Below, piece after piece: positions 21,471 through 33,299 of a DNA stretch of 64,000 nucleotides (position 1 is its first letter; every line of letters begins with the position of its first letter). Under the pieces are notes generated by a model. The model saw only the letters and a list, made by a program, of their open reading frames with translations, did no database searches and was not told where the DNA came from. Source of the DNA: Ilyonectria destructans (Eukaryota > Ascomycota > Sordariomycetes > Hypocreales > Nectriaceae); NCBI GenBank assembly GCA_020740775.1, contig JAHEWK010000005.1, positions 1,860,001-1,924,000 of the forward strand, written 5' to 3'. The position numbers and the translations under genes were made by a program.

Positions 21471-22898
21471 TCACCCACTTCCCGAAGCCCTTCCTGATAT
21501 CCACTCAAGAATCTCCATCTTCTTCAGCCCCCCCGGGACATCTGACAGCAGACTCCGCAGATCCCGGGCGGACATTCTCTCGCACGTCTTCACCGCCGCC
21601 TCGAATCGATGCCCCATCCCGTGCTGCTCCGGACTCAGCATTACATGCAACTCGACGCCCGCCGCCGAAGCTGCGAGCCACAGCACGATGAGCTTAACGC
21701 CGGGGTCACCGCAGAAGGCACCACATCCCCACAGCCCCGTCCATACGGCACTGCAATCGGGGTACGCAGCGAATCCTGCCACGGCCTTGAGCAACTCGCG
21801 GTCGACGTTTGCCGGCAGTAGGTCGGGCAGTATCTCATCAGATGCCTCCACCATATCCATCTCCAGGGCATCCATGAAGATGAGCCGGCCCCCACGCCAA
21901 GTTCGCACCCATGAGTCGAAGTCCCCCGTAGACGGCGATGACCGAACAATCCAGGAAATATCCCGCCTCTGACCGCTGACGTTCAGTACAGCTCTTGCTC
22001 CGGAGACGGTGATGACAGTGTTTTCAAGGAGGTGTGGTGCGACGAGGACAACGGGACAGGCCTCAGGGGCAATCCCAACAAATATCTCCTCCTGCGTGGC
22101 GGACTGGCCAAACCCGATAACTTTGTTCGCAGAGATGACAGCGGCGCCTTCGGGGCCTTGAACCTCTGGTAGGTGAGACTCTGTATTGTGGTCGTCCAGG
22201 TAATCGACATGCGCTACTCCCAAGGAGACTCCCTCGAGGGACACCTCGTCCTGTTTATGCAGCACGTACGTCACATACCTCCCGGGATCCTCAGGGGCAG
22301 TCTTGTGGTCTTCCATCAAAGCTTTAGCCTCGGGGAGACTCTCAAAATACGCAAACACTGAAGTTAAGTACATCTCGACCGCAGCCGGGTGTCTCTGTCT
22401 CGAAGCGTACCAGATGCCGAAGTCCTGGTATCCATCATCTTGTCTTTGCAAGAGTCCAGAACACAGGAATTGATGGACAACCAAGCAGGCGACTTGGCCG
22501 CGACTCAGACGTAGTAGGCGTCCTAGTTCAAGGAGGTCGAGCTGTCCCTCGGGGAAGTAGAGCGGGAGGTCAAGTGCGATCTCGCGCAGATTAAGCCATG
22601 TCGAGCAGAAAAAGTCTTCTGCCTGAAAGCCATCACCCGCAAGAAAACTCTTCAAGGATCCGTAGTCGTCTCCATGGGTGCCTTCAGCGTTGGCAGCGAT
22701 GGTCTGCAGTCTGTCGATAAGGTGTGTTGCTGATAAGACAGGCTCTTGGAGAAGATGCTGCAACAAAGGCCAGAAGGGAATCCGGCCTGCTTCATCCTCG
22801 TCGACGATGATGTTTTCGGGCAGGTCGCTGAAACGATCGAGGACGCGACAGGAGGGTGAGTTAGGGAGGATGAAGGTTTGGGGTCGCACTTCCATCAT
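21471..22898 (-). CDS. divergent poly(ADP-ribose) glycohydrolase (PARG family)
   Basis: One exon of 475 residues. The order of PARG features is complete: the helical LSRGQVACLVVHQFLCSGL, then ANKVIGFGQSATQEEIF (residues about 258-273), then a region ending VSGARAVLNVSGQ, and finally WTGLWGCGAFCGDPGVKL near the C-terminus, which matches the TGNWGCGAFGGD block of known enzymes. PARG removes poly(ADP-ribose) by cleaving ribose-ribose bonds. The catalytic QEE is intact (Q269-E270-E271). However, the usual triple-glycine loop before it is IGFG here, so activity may be altered. No targeting sequence is obvious. The start at 22898 is the first Met in frame; Met2 is equivalent. Confidence 0.85.
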   Translation of the reverse strand: MMEVRPQTFILPNSPSCRVLDRFSDLPENIIVDEDEAGRIPFWPLLQHLLQEPVLSATHLIDRLQTIAANAEGTHGDDYGSLKSFLAGDGFQAEDFFCSTWLNLREIALDLPLYFPEGQLDLLELGRLLRLSRGQVACLVVHQFLCSGLLQRQDDGYQDFGIWYASRQRHPAAVEMYLTSVFAYFESLPEAKALMEDHKTAPEDPGRYVTYVLHKQDEVSLEGVSLGVAHVDYLDDHNTESHLPEVQGPEGAAVISANKVIGFGQSATQEEIFVGIAPEACPVVLVAPHLLENTVITVSGARAVLNVSGQRRDISWIVRSSPSTGDFDSWVRTWRGGRLIFMDALEMDMVEASDEILPDLLPANVDRELLKAVAGFAAYPDCSAVWTGLWGCGAFCGDPGVKLIVLWLAASAAGVELHVMLSPEQHGMGHRFEAAVKTCERMSARDLRSLLSDVPGGLKKMEILEWISGRASGSG

Positions 22899-23307
22899 GG
22901 GTACTCTAGCGCTGAAACTGTGATGTCAGTGTCCGGTCGTGATGGCTTGATCAACGCAGCATCGGCTTCTTCATTCTCGTGTTCGTTGTCTTGCCTCGAT
23001 CTGAATCCAACTTTGTCCCGGTTATATGTAGATGGCTCGTATTTGTTGCTTTCGCTGTTAGCGTAGCTAGCTGGTAGAATTCCCTCAGCCACCGTGGGCC
23101 ACGGATGCTGCCTAGAGTCGGCGAAGAGTCACGTCTCACATCGACCTATCTCAGCGCCAGCCATATCCAGTCAAATCATTAACCAAGTTATACTCGATAC
23201 CAACTGAATCAACGAGTAAAGTAAATGGCGAAGATTTGCATCTAGATATATGTAATTTTACTAGCCACACGTGGGCATCGGTGCCACTTGCGTCCCCAGC
23301 CACTTAA
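22899..23307. other. intergenic upstream of PARG-like gene
   Basis: About 400 bp of promoter-side sequence; nothing further is recognised before the pectate lyase relic. Confidence 0.4.
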
Positions 23308-23440
23308 GCGCTAAAGTGGTCATTGAGTCGACGACCTTCAAGGATGGCAATGACGCTGATGCCCTCGTCTCTGTTGACTCTAAGGCTACTGGGGGCATCA
23401 CCTTAGGCGATATTGGGCTCAGCTGCGCTACTAATATGCA
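23308..23440 (+). pseudogene. pectate lyase relic (PL1 fragment)
   Basis: Translation gives KVVIESTTFKDGNDADALV followed by SVDSKATGGITLGDIG. This aligns with the intact pectate lyase segment VLVESTVFDSSSSADALTSV and SVDSKTTGTITVSDVT over about 40 residues without gaps. The fragment is on the opposite strand to the intact gene, about 4 kb away. There is no signal peptide, no upstream catalytic part and the frame stops soon after. It is a decayed piece of a second pectate lyase. Confidence 0.75.
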
Positions 23441-24399
23441 ATATATTTTATCGTAAGGGAGCTAGATCGCTCTATTATTGAGGATATAAATGTACTAGGT
23501 TCTACGTCCTAGTTTCTAAAGTGATGCTCCACGGTATAAAGAATCGTAACTCATTCATCACACAGCGCAATTAACTGAACAATTGACCAAAATCATGCGC
23601 TATGTAATACAGAATCGTATCAAAATGAAAACAGACATAGCCAAAATACACAGTATCCTTATCCTATGCCTTTGTCTGATCCATTCATTTTTCCAAAAAA
23701 AATTACGACGAAAATGGCCGACTTTAGGGTAGCTAACACAGGTTCTTCAACAGATGATCGGAGTCCATCGCAACAAGGGAAATATGGCAATTCGAACCGA
23801 GATCAAACAAATACTCTTGTATAGAAACGGCTATGGAGATGGAGATGTAATGGCCAAGAAACTGCGCTTGAGCCAAATATCCACCACATTCCCTCTCTCC
23901 TGAGCCAGAGCCCATTGTGTTAGTGACTCCCTACCTCGATCACTCTCATGCAACCAGTGTATCCCCAATACAGTGCCATGTCTCACTCCCAGAGCTCTTC
24001 ATTGACTACGAGGCGATATCTTTCCTTCGAGTAAATAAATACCTACGTCGACCCTTTCCCGCACCTAGTAACCTCCCGTCCTGCATCATTTGCTAGCTCC
24101 AGCCTCATGATTTCTAAGCGTGTGAGTCAAACTAAGCCCGAGACAAGTAAGCCATCTTTGATTCGGATCAATACGATGATATCCAGTGAGACACGGTGCG
24201 GTGGAATGAATAAATGACCGATGGCCGTTGACTTGGAAGTGGTGGACGCTGTCTCGGACCAGAGAATTCCGCTCGAGTAGTCTTAATTTCGGCCGACTAA
24301 GAACTTTTCGCAATAATCAATTAGCCAAGGGAGTGTGTGCCTGTGTCTTTACATCCATCAGAGACTCATTTTCAGTAGTTCGGGCACCGCGACTTCGTG
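23441..24399. other. intergenic between two gene relics
   Basis: About 960 bp, AT-rich in places (23560-23720), with no gene recognised. It lies between the pectate lyase and Crh relics and may be decayed coding DNA beyond recognition. Confidence 0.4.
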
Positions 24400-24610
24400 T
24401 TCAAAGTCTTGGATCTTAGCCTTCTTATTGGTCTTGGTCTTAGTCTAAGTCTAAGTCTTGGTATTCATCTTGGATTCAAGATTAGCCTTCGGCTAAAGAG
24501 CATCTCCCTGGGAGAAATTCGGGTCTTTTCATCCTCATCACCAGATCAGCCGCTAACTCGATCAGCAAAAACGTATTCCTTCTCGTTGGTGTTCTGACTA
24601 GGGCATCCTT
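24400..24610 (-). pseudogene. relic of a Crh-type transglycosidase 3' end
   Basis: On the minus strand SQNTNEKEYVFADRVSG aligns with the intact neighbour GQNSNVKEYVYGDKTGN. It is followed by an acidic SGDEDEKT (compare KGDGSDDETT) and then a degenerate Lys/Thr-rich tract resembling the TKT-rich stalk of that gene. Stops and frameshifts interrupt it. The relic lies on the same strand as the intact gene, about 1.4 kb beyond its 3' end, as a decayed tandem duplicate would. Confidence 0.55.
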
Positions 24611-25989
24611 GCAGGCGCTCTTCCCCGCGTAAGATGGGATGAAAGGAAGTAGATAAGGGACTAAATTTCAAGGGGCCGGCTGGCGTCCCCAGACTCCAGC
24701 CGGCGCTGGTCAGCAGGACCGCGCAGAATAAAGCGTCTTCATTTCCCATCGAGGACCGCCCAGATGATAACTTAGCCCAAACGCGTACGGATCATAACAA
24801 ATCAATCTTGGCGACTGTGCTGATTAGAATGTCTCTTGGTTCTTTGTCGCCCACCACAGCACGGCACAGCAACAAGATTGATCTTCGTAAGTGAAAAGTC
24901 GACCCCCATACATCTCACATTCATCATGACTGTCTCTCACGAATCTCATATCATATTCACGTCCAAATCATCCCCCCTCATCCTTATCTCCAACCATGTC
25001 AAAAATGCTCTCCACCCCTGCCGCCATGACATCAATCCCCGCGGCCACAACCCACCCCAGCCCTAAGTCGGCCGTCCCTTGCATTCGCGCCTCGGATCCC
25101 GGCATTGATCCCTCTTAGCGCTTCTCCCGACTCTCCCCTGTGAACTGTCCCCATTCGGCCGCGCTGTCACCTTTGCGAGCCCGCTAGTCCGTATAGTGCT
25201 GTTGGCCCAGGGCTGCCCAGGGCCCAAGGGAGATGAGCAGCCATGGGCGTGCGACAGCCCCAAACGAGATGAGACAACCAAGAGCTCGTGTTCGGCGACA
25301 AGTCACCGGCACGGATTGGCCGCTGACCGGAGTTTCGGGCCCCCTTCTCAAACATCTCCGAAAATCACTCACTGTCGGGTTGAGACCGCCCATCTTGTAA
25401 ATCACAAAGGCAATTGGAGCAAGTCAGTTAAAACAATTGCAGGTATCAAACGCTGCCATCTATCATTTATAAATCTGTGCTAAGGTATCGATCGCTGGGA
25501 GCCAAAACAGCTCCACGCAATATAAATCAAGAATCTACCCAACTTCTTCAACTGCTGTGATCATCCATGCAATGCATTTCCCCGTAAATCTGATCATGTC
25601 CTCCGATAAAAACACCCATGTAAAAGTCGTCCCGAACAAAGCGCCCCAAAGATCGTGCCACATGCTTATGCCCTGGTGCCGGGCGGCGCCGGGAGATAAG
25701 CCAAGGGGTCGTGGCAGTATCTTGATGGGTGCGACGAACGGAGTGCAAGCCCCATTATAACGTTGAACCCTCAAACATGCATTGTTTGCCAAGCTCCTTA
25801 TCATCTTTTTTTCTCCTCCTAAGTCTTTTCTGTTGTTTTATCCCATGGTTTGGACAAGGTGGTCGCCTGGCAAGCGTAAGGATCGTCTTGAAATATGTGA
25901 ATTAGATGGGCTGCTCTCCGCACGCAGGTGCAAAGTCTCTACATGCTTCGTGACCCAAATGAAGATATAGTACAATCAGAAGCGAAGAC
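24611..25989. other. intergenic, no gene recognised
   Basis: About 1.4 kb between the Crh relic and the intact Crh gene. Short frames only; no structure beyond patchy AT-rich runs. Confidence 0.4.
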
Positions 25990-27329
25990 TTAGATCAGGA
26001 GGTGGACAACAAAGAGACCAACACAGGCCATGGCAATGTTGCCGCCCATGCGGGAAGCAGAGTTGGCAGGAACAGTGCTGACGGTCTCGGAGGAGCTAGA
26101 AGAGGTGCCGGTGGCAGTGCCGGAGGTGGCAGCAGCCTCGGAGCTGGACTCGGAGGCGCCGGTGGTGGTGGCGGCAGCAGTGCTGAAGGTGGTCTGCTCG
26201 GTAGTCTTGGTCTCCTTCTCAGACTCGGTCTTGGTGGTCTCCTCCTCGGTCTTGGACTCGGTGGTCTTGGTCTCCTTGTCATCCTCGGTCTTGGTGGCGG
26301 CGGAGGTCTTGGTCTTGGAAGCAGCCTCAGTGCTGGTGGTCTTCGCCTTGGCGGTGGTGGTGGTCTCGTCGTCAGATCCGTCACCCTTCTTGACGACGAT
26401 GCTGTCCCAGTTGCCAGTCTTGTCACCGTAGACGTACTCCTTCACGTTCGAGTTCTGGCCGGGAGCATCCTTGCCCATGTAATCAACAATGCTGATGCTC
26501 TGGTAGTAGGCGTTGAAAGGAGCGTCGTCGAAGTCTTTCGCTTGTTAGTCGTATTCTATAGTGATGTTAGGATGGGGGACATACTGGTGTAACCTCCGGC
26601 CCACTCGACAGTGCCCTTGGCAGTGTTCTTGCCACCAGCAACCCACGTTCCGAGCTTAACTTGCATGGGGGTCTGGGGGAAGCCATTGGCGCCATGGGCA
26701 TCGGCAGCGAGAAGAGTGCGAACAATGGCGTCGTCGATGAGCCAGTTGACAGCAGTGGAAGTCCACTCAATGGAGTACTTGTGGTAGCTGGTCAGAGGAG
26801 CGGCGACGGGGTGGTAGGCACCACGGTCGTAGGTGCTGGTGTCACCCTTGCTGAAGTAGTTGGTCTGGACCTGGGCGTTGTCACCGCCGACCCACTCCCA
26901 ATCAATCTCGTCGAGATCATCGGACTGAAGGACGGCGCTGGTCACGATACCCTGGCCCTCGGCGGCCTGGACAACGACATCGACACGACCGAAGAAGAGG
27001 TAGTTGTTGGATCGGACGGTGGGGGCGTTGCTTTCCTTCTGAATGACGAAGTTGGCACCCTTGGAGTTGTAGGTCAGGTCGGTGCCAATCATCTCGTGGA
27101 AGATGTCGCAGCTCGCTCCATCCTTGGTGAAATCGCAGGCGGCTGTCTTAGCACCGAAAGCAGGGTCGGCAGGACAGCCTGGATGTGGTGTTAGTTACGG
27201 GACATCTTGCGGTTGACGATGCGGGGACATACTCTTCTCAAGAGGGTTGCAGTCAGTGAAAGTCTGAGCAGAGACCAGACTGGACGCGGCAATAGCCAGC
27301 GCGGCAACGGAAACGGACTTGGGGAACAT
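25990..27329 (-). CDS. GPI-anchored cell wall transglycosidase, GH16 (Crh family)
   Basis: Three exons (27233-27329, 26585-27178, 25990-26534) encode 411 residues. A signal peptide (MFPKSVSVAALAIAASSLVS) is followed by the GH16 domain with the catalytic motif DEIDWEWVGGD. A chitin-glucan crosslinking-type layout continues with WAGGYTNFDDAPF across the second intron. The C-terminal third is a Thr/Ser/Lys/Glu stalk (long TKTE-rich stretch) ending in a GPI signal (GGNIAMACVGLFVVHLLI). Crh enzymes transfer chitin to beta-1,6/1,3-glucan at the cell surface. Both introns are 50-54 nt with GTATGT donors and split Ser and Asn codons. The first ATG upstream in the same frame (27410) would place residues before the signal peptide and is rejected. 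Confidence 0.94.
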
Positions 27330-27771
27330 TGTCGTTGGATTAATGAAGCGAATAACAGTTGCAGGAGCGATTGTAATGGCAACGAAAGCAAGTTCGAGGT
27401 TGGGCGTCAAGCGAGAGAGACAGCCTCAGATGTACCGGAGAGAAGGTATTATAGTTTGATAGCGAAGGACACGAGATGCAAGAGGGCAGGCTTTCAAAGA
27501 GAGGCGGAAGCGTTGGATATTAATAAAAGGCCGGCCGGGACAGTCTGAACTAGAGGCGGCGGTTGGGGCAGAGGGTCGACGCCTTCGCCTTGGGGGCTGT
27601 GGAGCTTGAGACGAGCACCCCCTGACGCCGGCCTGCCAAGGGCGACAGGGGGGTAACGAGGGCGAGGGGCCGGATCCCTGGAATCCCAGACCCTTGTACG
27701 AAGCAGAGTCACTAAGCCAGAGCGAGAGTGGGTGCGAGAGGCGAGAGAGTGGGAGTCAGAGCGAGCGAGCG

Positions 27772-27816
27772 AGACAGCCCAGACAGCCCAGACAGCCCAG
27801 ACAGCCAAGACAGGCC
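27772..27816. repeat. 9-bp tandem repeat (AGACAGCCC)
   Basis: Five adjacent units; the first three are identical and the last two differ by one base each. Confidence 0.85.
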
Positions 27817-27980
27817 AAGCTTGGGAACCACGGGGGCGTCGGCGGCTGAGACATTGCAGCGAATCCAGTTCTCCCTCGACAACGCCACGGTCCAGATGCG
27901 TCGCATGGCGCTGCTAAGCTGCCTCCGAGGCTGACAAGGCATGACTGAGCACGTCTGCATTCGGTTGTGAAGTGGGAGTT

Positions 27981-28006
27981 GCATCTGCATCTGCATCTAT
28001 GCATCT
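27981..28006. repeat. GCATCT hexanucleotide repeat
   Basis: Three perfect GCATCT units followed by a two-base spacer and a fourth unit. Confidence 0.8.
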
Positions 28007-31000
28007 TTCTGCCCTATGCGCCGGCAGCCGTCCACTGTGCGCGTGATTGTCGGGTGCCGCCATGCCGGAGTTCCCTGCCAGAGGCGATTCCATCATGGTC
28101 GGATTGTCCGTCGTCTAGAACACGAGCTTCACGCACCCGGACCGGGACTGCTCTGGCTGTCTCGTACTGCTCGCCCGCTGTCTGGGTGCTCTATCCGCCC
28201 ATGACGAAAGGGCCCTCTCGTGTTGCGTTCCCTGCCATATCGAGACGGCCGAGTGGTGCCAGGCGGGCCCCGTCGGACCCGTCACGAAGCTGCCCGTCCC
28301 CAGCAACGCCCACGAGATAGCCGTAGTGCCCTGGTGATCGGCTCGTTCCTCCACTGTCTTCCCCCCCTCCTCCAGTCTTCCAGGGTCCACATGGGGAGCG
28401 CGACAGACGAAACAGGCTCGTGGTCAAAGCATGGAGGGCATGTGCGATACGAGGCGCGCATTCTATCTTCAGAAGGCAATTTCATGCTTGAAGCTTTGTG
28501 CGGTGCCCGTGAATGCCGCGAACCGCCGCCGATGGTGTAGTGAAGCTATTTTTGCCTGTTTTGACACAACACGGCACAAAGGGAAATGACCGGAGTGCCA
28601 GTCTGCATCAGGTCACGAGGTGTCAGGCTTTGAGTGGCTTGATGTTTGCCTCTGCACTAAAGAGTACCTAGGTATCGTAATGCTTTGCATTCCCAACAAC
28701 AAAGCACCTTGTTATTTGGTTCTCACCAAGCACTTGGCAAGCAACTGTAAGCCATCAACCGGCATCTAAGCAGAAGCTTCCAGCGAGCAGTACTACGTAA
28801 GGCTCTGGGGATTGTTACCAGGCCACCCACTCACTCTCTCTCGACTGGTGCGTGCCGTCAACGCCGAGAAGTCAAGCCACCCCTGCGCCTCCCCGCTGCT
28901 TGACTCAAAGAGGGTTGGTCGCCAGGAAAGGGTCTCCGCCAAACCGCCAACGACCTGGCTTCTCTGCCCGTTCATGCATTCGCTCGAGAGGGTCAGCGGC
29001 CAACACTGTGGAGCTGGGCCCTGGACCACAGCCCACAGCCCGCAGCCTGGAGAGCCTGGAGTTTGGTTGGTGCACAAGTCCGTCGTCGCCCTATGGCCGG
29101 TGGAGCGACGGCTTTGCCCATTTGATTCGCTCCCTGGGAAGCCCTTGGTGCGTTCTGGGCTGGGACGCACTGGAGAGATGGACGCTTTGGTCAAGTCAGA
29201 AAGCAAGGGAATCCTAGATCAAACGGCGAAGACGGCTTCAGATCTCTCTCTGCTCCTTGTTCATGTCCTTGCCGTCCTGCTGACCTTGGCTTTGCGCTGT
29301 GCGCTGTGCGCTCTGCTGTCGGCTGGGTGCCTTATCGCATCGCGCTCGCCGTGCGCCGCGACGTATGTAACCCCCCCGGCGGTTGAGAATTGCCGGCCCC
29401 CGTCGTCTCGTATCACCGTCCACCTGTGCCTCTTTAGCTTCGTCGCCCCTCGTCCCTTTGCTCTTTTGCCCTCACCTCACCCATTTCGGTAGAGACCTGC
29501 TATCTGGTCTTGGCAACGCCGAGCCCAAAAAGGTCACCCGCCAGGGTAGGTATGAAGCCTGAGCAACGGCAACACGAGAGAGCAATTCGGTCTCGCACCT
29601 TGGCGCGGGTCACCCCAAGTCGATCAGTACCAGAACTCACCTGGCTTTGGGTCTCGCCCAGAGACCTATTCAACCACTCGTATTCGACCGTCCTTGGCTT
29701 TCGTTAGTCCCTGGGAGTAGTCGGCTCTAGGCCTCGGGCACCGCTGCCGTCAAATGCTGAGAGATGAGGCGCTTATCGAGCGGCTGGCTTTAGCGGCTCT
29801 TGGTGTCCCCGTAGCCTGGCCTTGGTATATTGCCCGAGGTATGAACGGCACTGCTCAGGCGGGTAGGACGGCTCTAGGGCACGCCCAAGGCAGCCGCTCA
29901 GTGAGCCTTAGCTGTGGCTTCCTCCAACATGGCTGAGGACGGCTTGCTGTTGGTGCCGCTCTGCGCCGTGGCTGGTCGACTATTGCATGATGCATTGCAT
30001 GGGAGGAGTCCTGAGCTGGGTTGCTGAAGCTCTGCGCGGGTGAGCCTGGTGAGACGCTTTGAGCGACTGATTGGGCAGTGGCCGCTCCAGGGTCCCTCCA
30101 TCTCCATGCTTCTATGCTACGTAGTATGGTAGTATGATCCCATCCCGTCACCTTGTCCCATCGGCCAGCCGTCTCCACCGCGCCCATCCCGCCCGTTCTG
30201 GACTGGACCCTCGACGTCACTTTCTCGTTCTCTTCCCGGCCGAATCGACACGAGGACTTAGGCACGCGGGATGCGGAACACCACCACTCCGTCCACCACC
30301 CCAAAATAACCCGAAGGAGGTTTGCCATCACGAGCTTCACTCCAGTCCACAGACCGGCCCAGCCCGTCTAGGTTTGCGCTAAAGCTACGACCCTCCCTCA
30401 AGGAACATTTTCTAATTTTATTCCAGTTCTTGGCCGACCTGGGGTTAGGCACTTGGCGTGGCCGTGGCGGACGAGGTCTGCAGCTGCCACGGCCACGCTC
30501 CAATGTAACGGAGGGGAGGGCTGATTGTCGGTGATTTTTTCTTTTAGGGGTCGGGGAATTGGGGATTGTCTGAGCCCTTTGTGGGATGGAAGTCCGGCGA
30601 CCAGTCAGCGGCGCATCCTCCCCTCCATCCCATCACACCCCGGCACTCTCCCACTCTCCCTCCCTTCCTGGGCCCATCTGGGATGACCTGGGATGGCCTG
30701 GGACGGCCGCGAGCTTGCTGTAGGGCCACCCGCTCGCGAATCGCGTCGCCTCCCGCCCCTCACTCATGCAACGTGCGATCTTGGGCGCTGCAGCCATGGT
30801 GACCGCATGGTTGGCGTGGCTTTTGGCTGCCGCCTGCGACGTGACGAAGGGTCCTGTCATCTTTGCGGTCCATCACATTTTCTAGATCATGCTTTTCGTG
30901 CTGACAATGCTGACAGCATGTCTTGCAAATTCAATTGCGATTCGGCTGGCAGCTTACAGCTTGCAGCCACGCCAAGTCTGACTGCCTTTTCACCGCTCAT

Positions 31001-33299
31001 GCGCCCGGCAACACTGATTGCGTGTTTCACCACCTCAGACCCCATGTGTTGCTTTTGTTTCCTCCCCTCTGTGCTGTGTGGGATTCCGGAGGCACTTGCC
31101 TCACCCTCACGGCCTGAGACAGCGTTGGTCTGCGACCAGCTTGACACTGCGCACGTCGATCCTACGGAATGCCTTCCTGTCTCGGATTCGTGCTCACCAG
31201 CCGTATCGGCTCGGACTCGTAGACCGCCCTTCCGCTCGATTCCGCACCGAAAGCGGGAAACCCTAATTCCCCATCTCTGAACTGTACGAATATTATGGAG
31301 AAGGAGCTTTTCGGTCGGAGCCGATCCCTCGTCGGATCTCGTTTTGCCGCTGACTGATGAGATCCGCTATTCGTTCTCTCCCTCTCCGGATTTGTCCAGC
31401 CCGCAAACCTTCCAATTGTTCTCGGAGGCCAACCGCCGAACGGCCCCCTGCTTCGAAACGAACCCCTGAGTTTCAGAAGCCAAGAGGATCATCGAACCAC
31501 CTCGGTCCGTCTAGGTGCGGACAATGTTATGCTAAACCGCCAAGCGATCATCATACCGCGCGATTATTCTCCTCTAGACGACTGAAATTGATTGACTGAC
31601 AACCTTTAAACAGAAGGTGACAGGCAACCCTGGTGGAGAACCACAAAGAACCAACAGTCAACCCCGAAACACGAGACGATAATCAACTCCACTTGACACG
31701 AGCTGATCGTTGCTCCCCTTTTTTCCCACCTTGTCGCAACCAACAGAATCCCCTCGATCCATCAGTGATCCACTGTCCCGGTGTATCAGACGAAGCCCTA
31801 TTTCCACTCTTCGTGTGTAGCGATGACAAGCATGATGCAATGACAACCCTCGCTTGTTCTAGGCCAAGATCAGTTGACCGGGTGCGAGGTGCCCGTTACG
31901 GAACACCCAGTGAGCGCTCTCGCCGTTGCTTGACACGGCCGTGGCGTACGGCACCATTCATGTACCCGGCCGTTCTTCCACTCGCGTTTCTGGGGTCTGG
32001 ATCCGGCCAGGAATAGTGATCGGATCGGGGTGCGCGGGTTGCGCCCGCAATTCTGTGACAGGAGGTTCCACCGCATGTCACCGATCGGTGCCTAGACAAT
32101 GGCTGATCTGGTTTTCACAATACCTTTGAACATGGATCCGCCAAGGTTACGGGCAGATCAATTGGATACTTGTGTTAGCCGACCAATATATTTTCTAGTG
32201 TTGTAGACTTGCGCTGATCACTCGGCGTCTATCCGGCATGGGGCTCCTCTGCCGAGCATAAACGACGGTCGAGTTGGTTGCTGTTGGGCGGGGCATTGAC
32301 GAGGGATCAACCTGGTCTATAGCTGAAGAGAATATGTTACAAAGGACCTCCCTGTGAGGATCCGATACTCCAACGAAAAGTTGGGGTGGAATGGCTATGG
32401 ATCGTCCTCGTCCCACCGTGAGTTGAAATCTATATGAAACTGATGTCATGCGCCTTGATCATTCCAGGGCCATGGGTCGGATTAAACTCTCGTCCAACAG
32501 CCCGGCTTGTTGTTTCCTCAATTCCTGCAGACTGTTTGAGGGAAATGAGGTTTCCTTGTACGGAAGATTTTCATCTCGCCTCTTCTATCCAAGACCTGTT
32601 GTGCAGCCGAGGAATGACAGGAAGTTTGGCGAAGATGGCTTCGGATAACTTGTTCCACGGCAGCAGCATGGCTTCCCTCGTCCCACAGTTAATTAGGCGT
32701 GGGCTGCAGGCAGCCCCGCATTCCCACCGAAGCGGTCGCTGCGGGGTCCCTTTCCAGCGGCCAGTGCAGTTGGTGTTACAACATTTAAGCCTATTTACAC
32801 TCGAGCGAAAGGAACCGGTGGTCTGGAAAATGGTGCCGACAACGCTGGAACAGAAAAATCACTGCATTAAAGAAGTGATGGCGCTGCCCTCTGAGTTGGC
32901 TTGTCGTCCTAATTCATCGCTTTTTCCATTCCGGAAAAGCTTTTGAAGCGCATCATGACGTCTGAAATAAGTGGGAGAGCATCAGAACAGCTTATCAGTT
33001 GTCGAAACCCCGCCTCGCTGCCCAGGAGATGTAAGCTCCTACCCAAGGCCTCCAACACTACCTTCGATACGATAAAATTCCTGAAGAAATAGACACTTGA
33101 TTTTTCCCATAATCGACTATGCCAACTGTCGCTGGGCGGGGTCAGCGGAAAAAGTAGTGGTAGCGTCATGGATATCCACCAACCCCTCCGGCTTCAACCC
33201 ATCAACCTCGGTTCTATGATCTTTCCATCTAGTATTTTTGCAGAATTAAATGGGCTAGACTTTTATAGACTCAATTAACTAATACACCGTTCATACACA

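Larger units (their letters stand above)
27330..33299. other. about 6 kb without a recognisable gene
   Basis: This is the largest empty stretch, lying upstream of both the Crh gene (minus) and the alcohol dehydrogenase gene (plus). It is GC-rich to mixed, with many short C/T-rich tracts, a 9-bp tandem repeat at 27772-27816 and a GCATCT repeat at 27981-28006. Open frames up to 226 codons (28812-29492) have arginine- and proline-rich, family-free translations, as chance frames in GC-rich DNA do. A long regulatory region, a long leader or a noncoding RNA gene are all possible; the sequence alone does not decide. Confidence 0.4.

Noticed and set aside
28812..29492. 226-codon plus-strand frame in the 6-kb gap
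   Set aside because: No motif or membrane topology, and other frames over the same GC-rich region are similarly long. Considered a chance frame.
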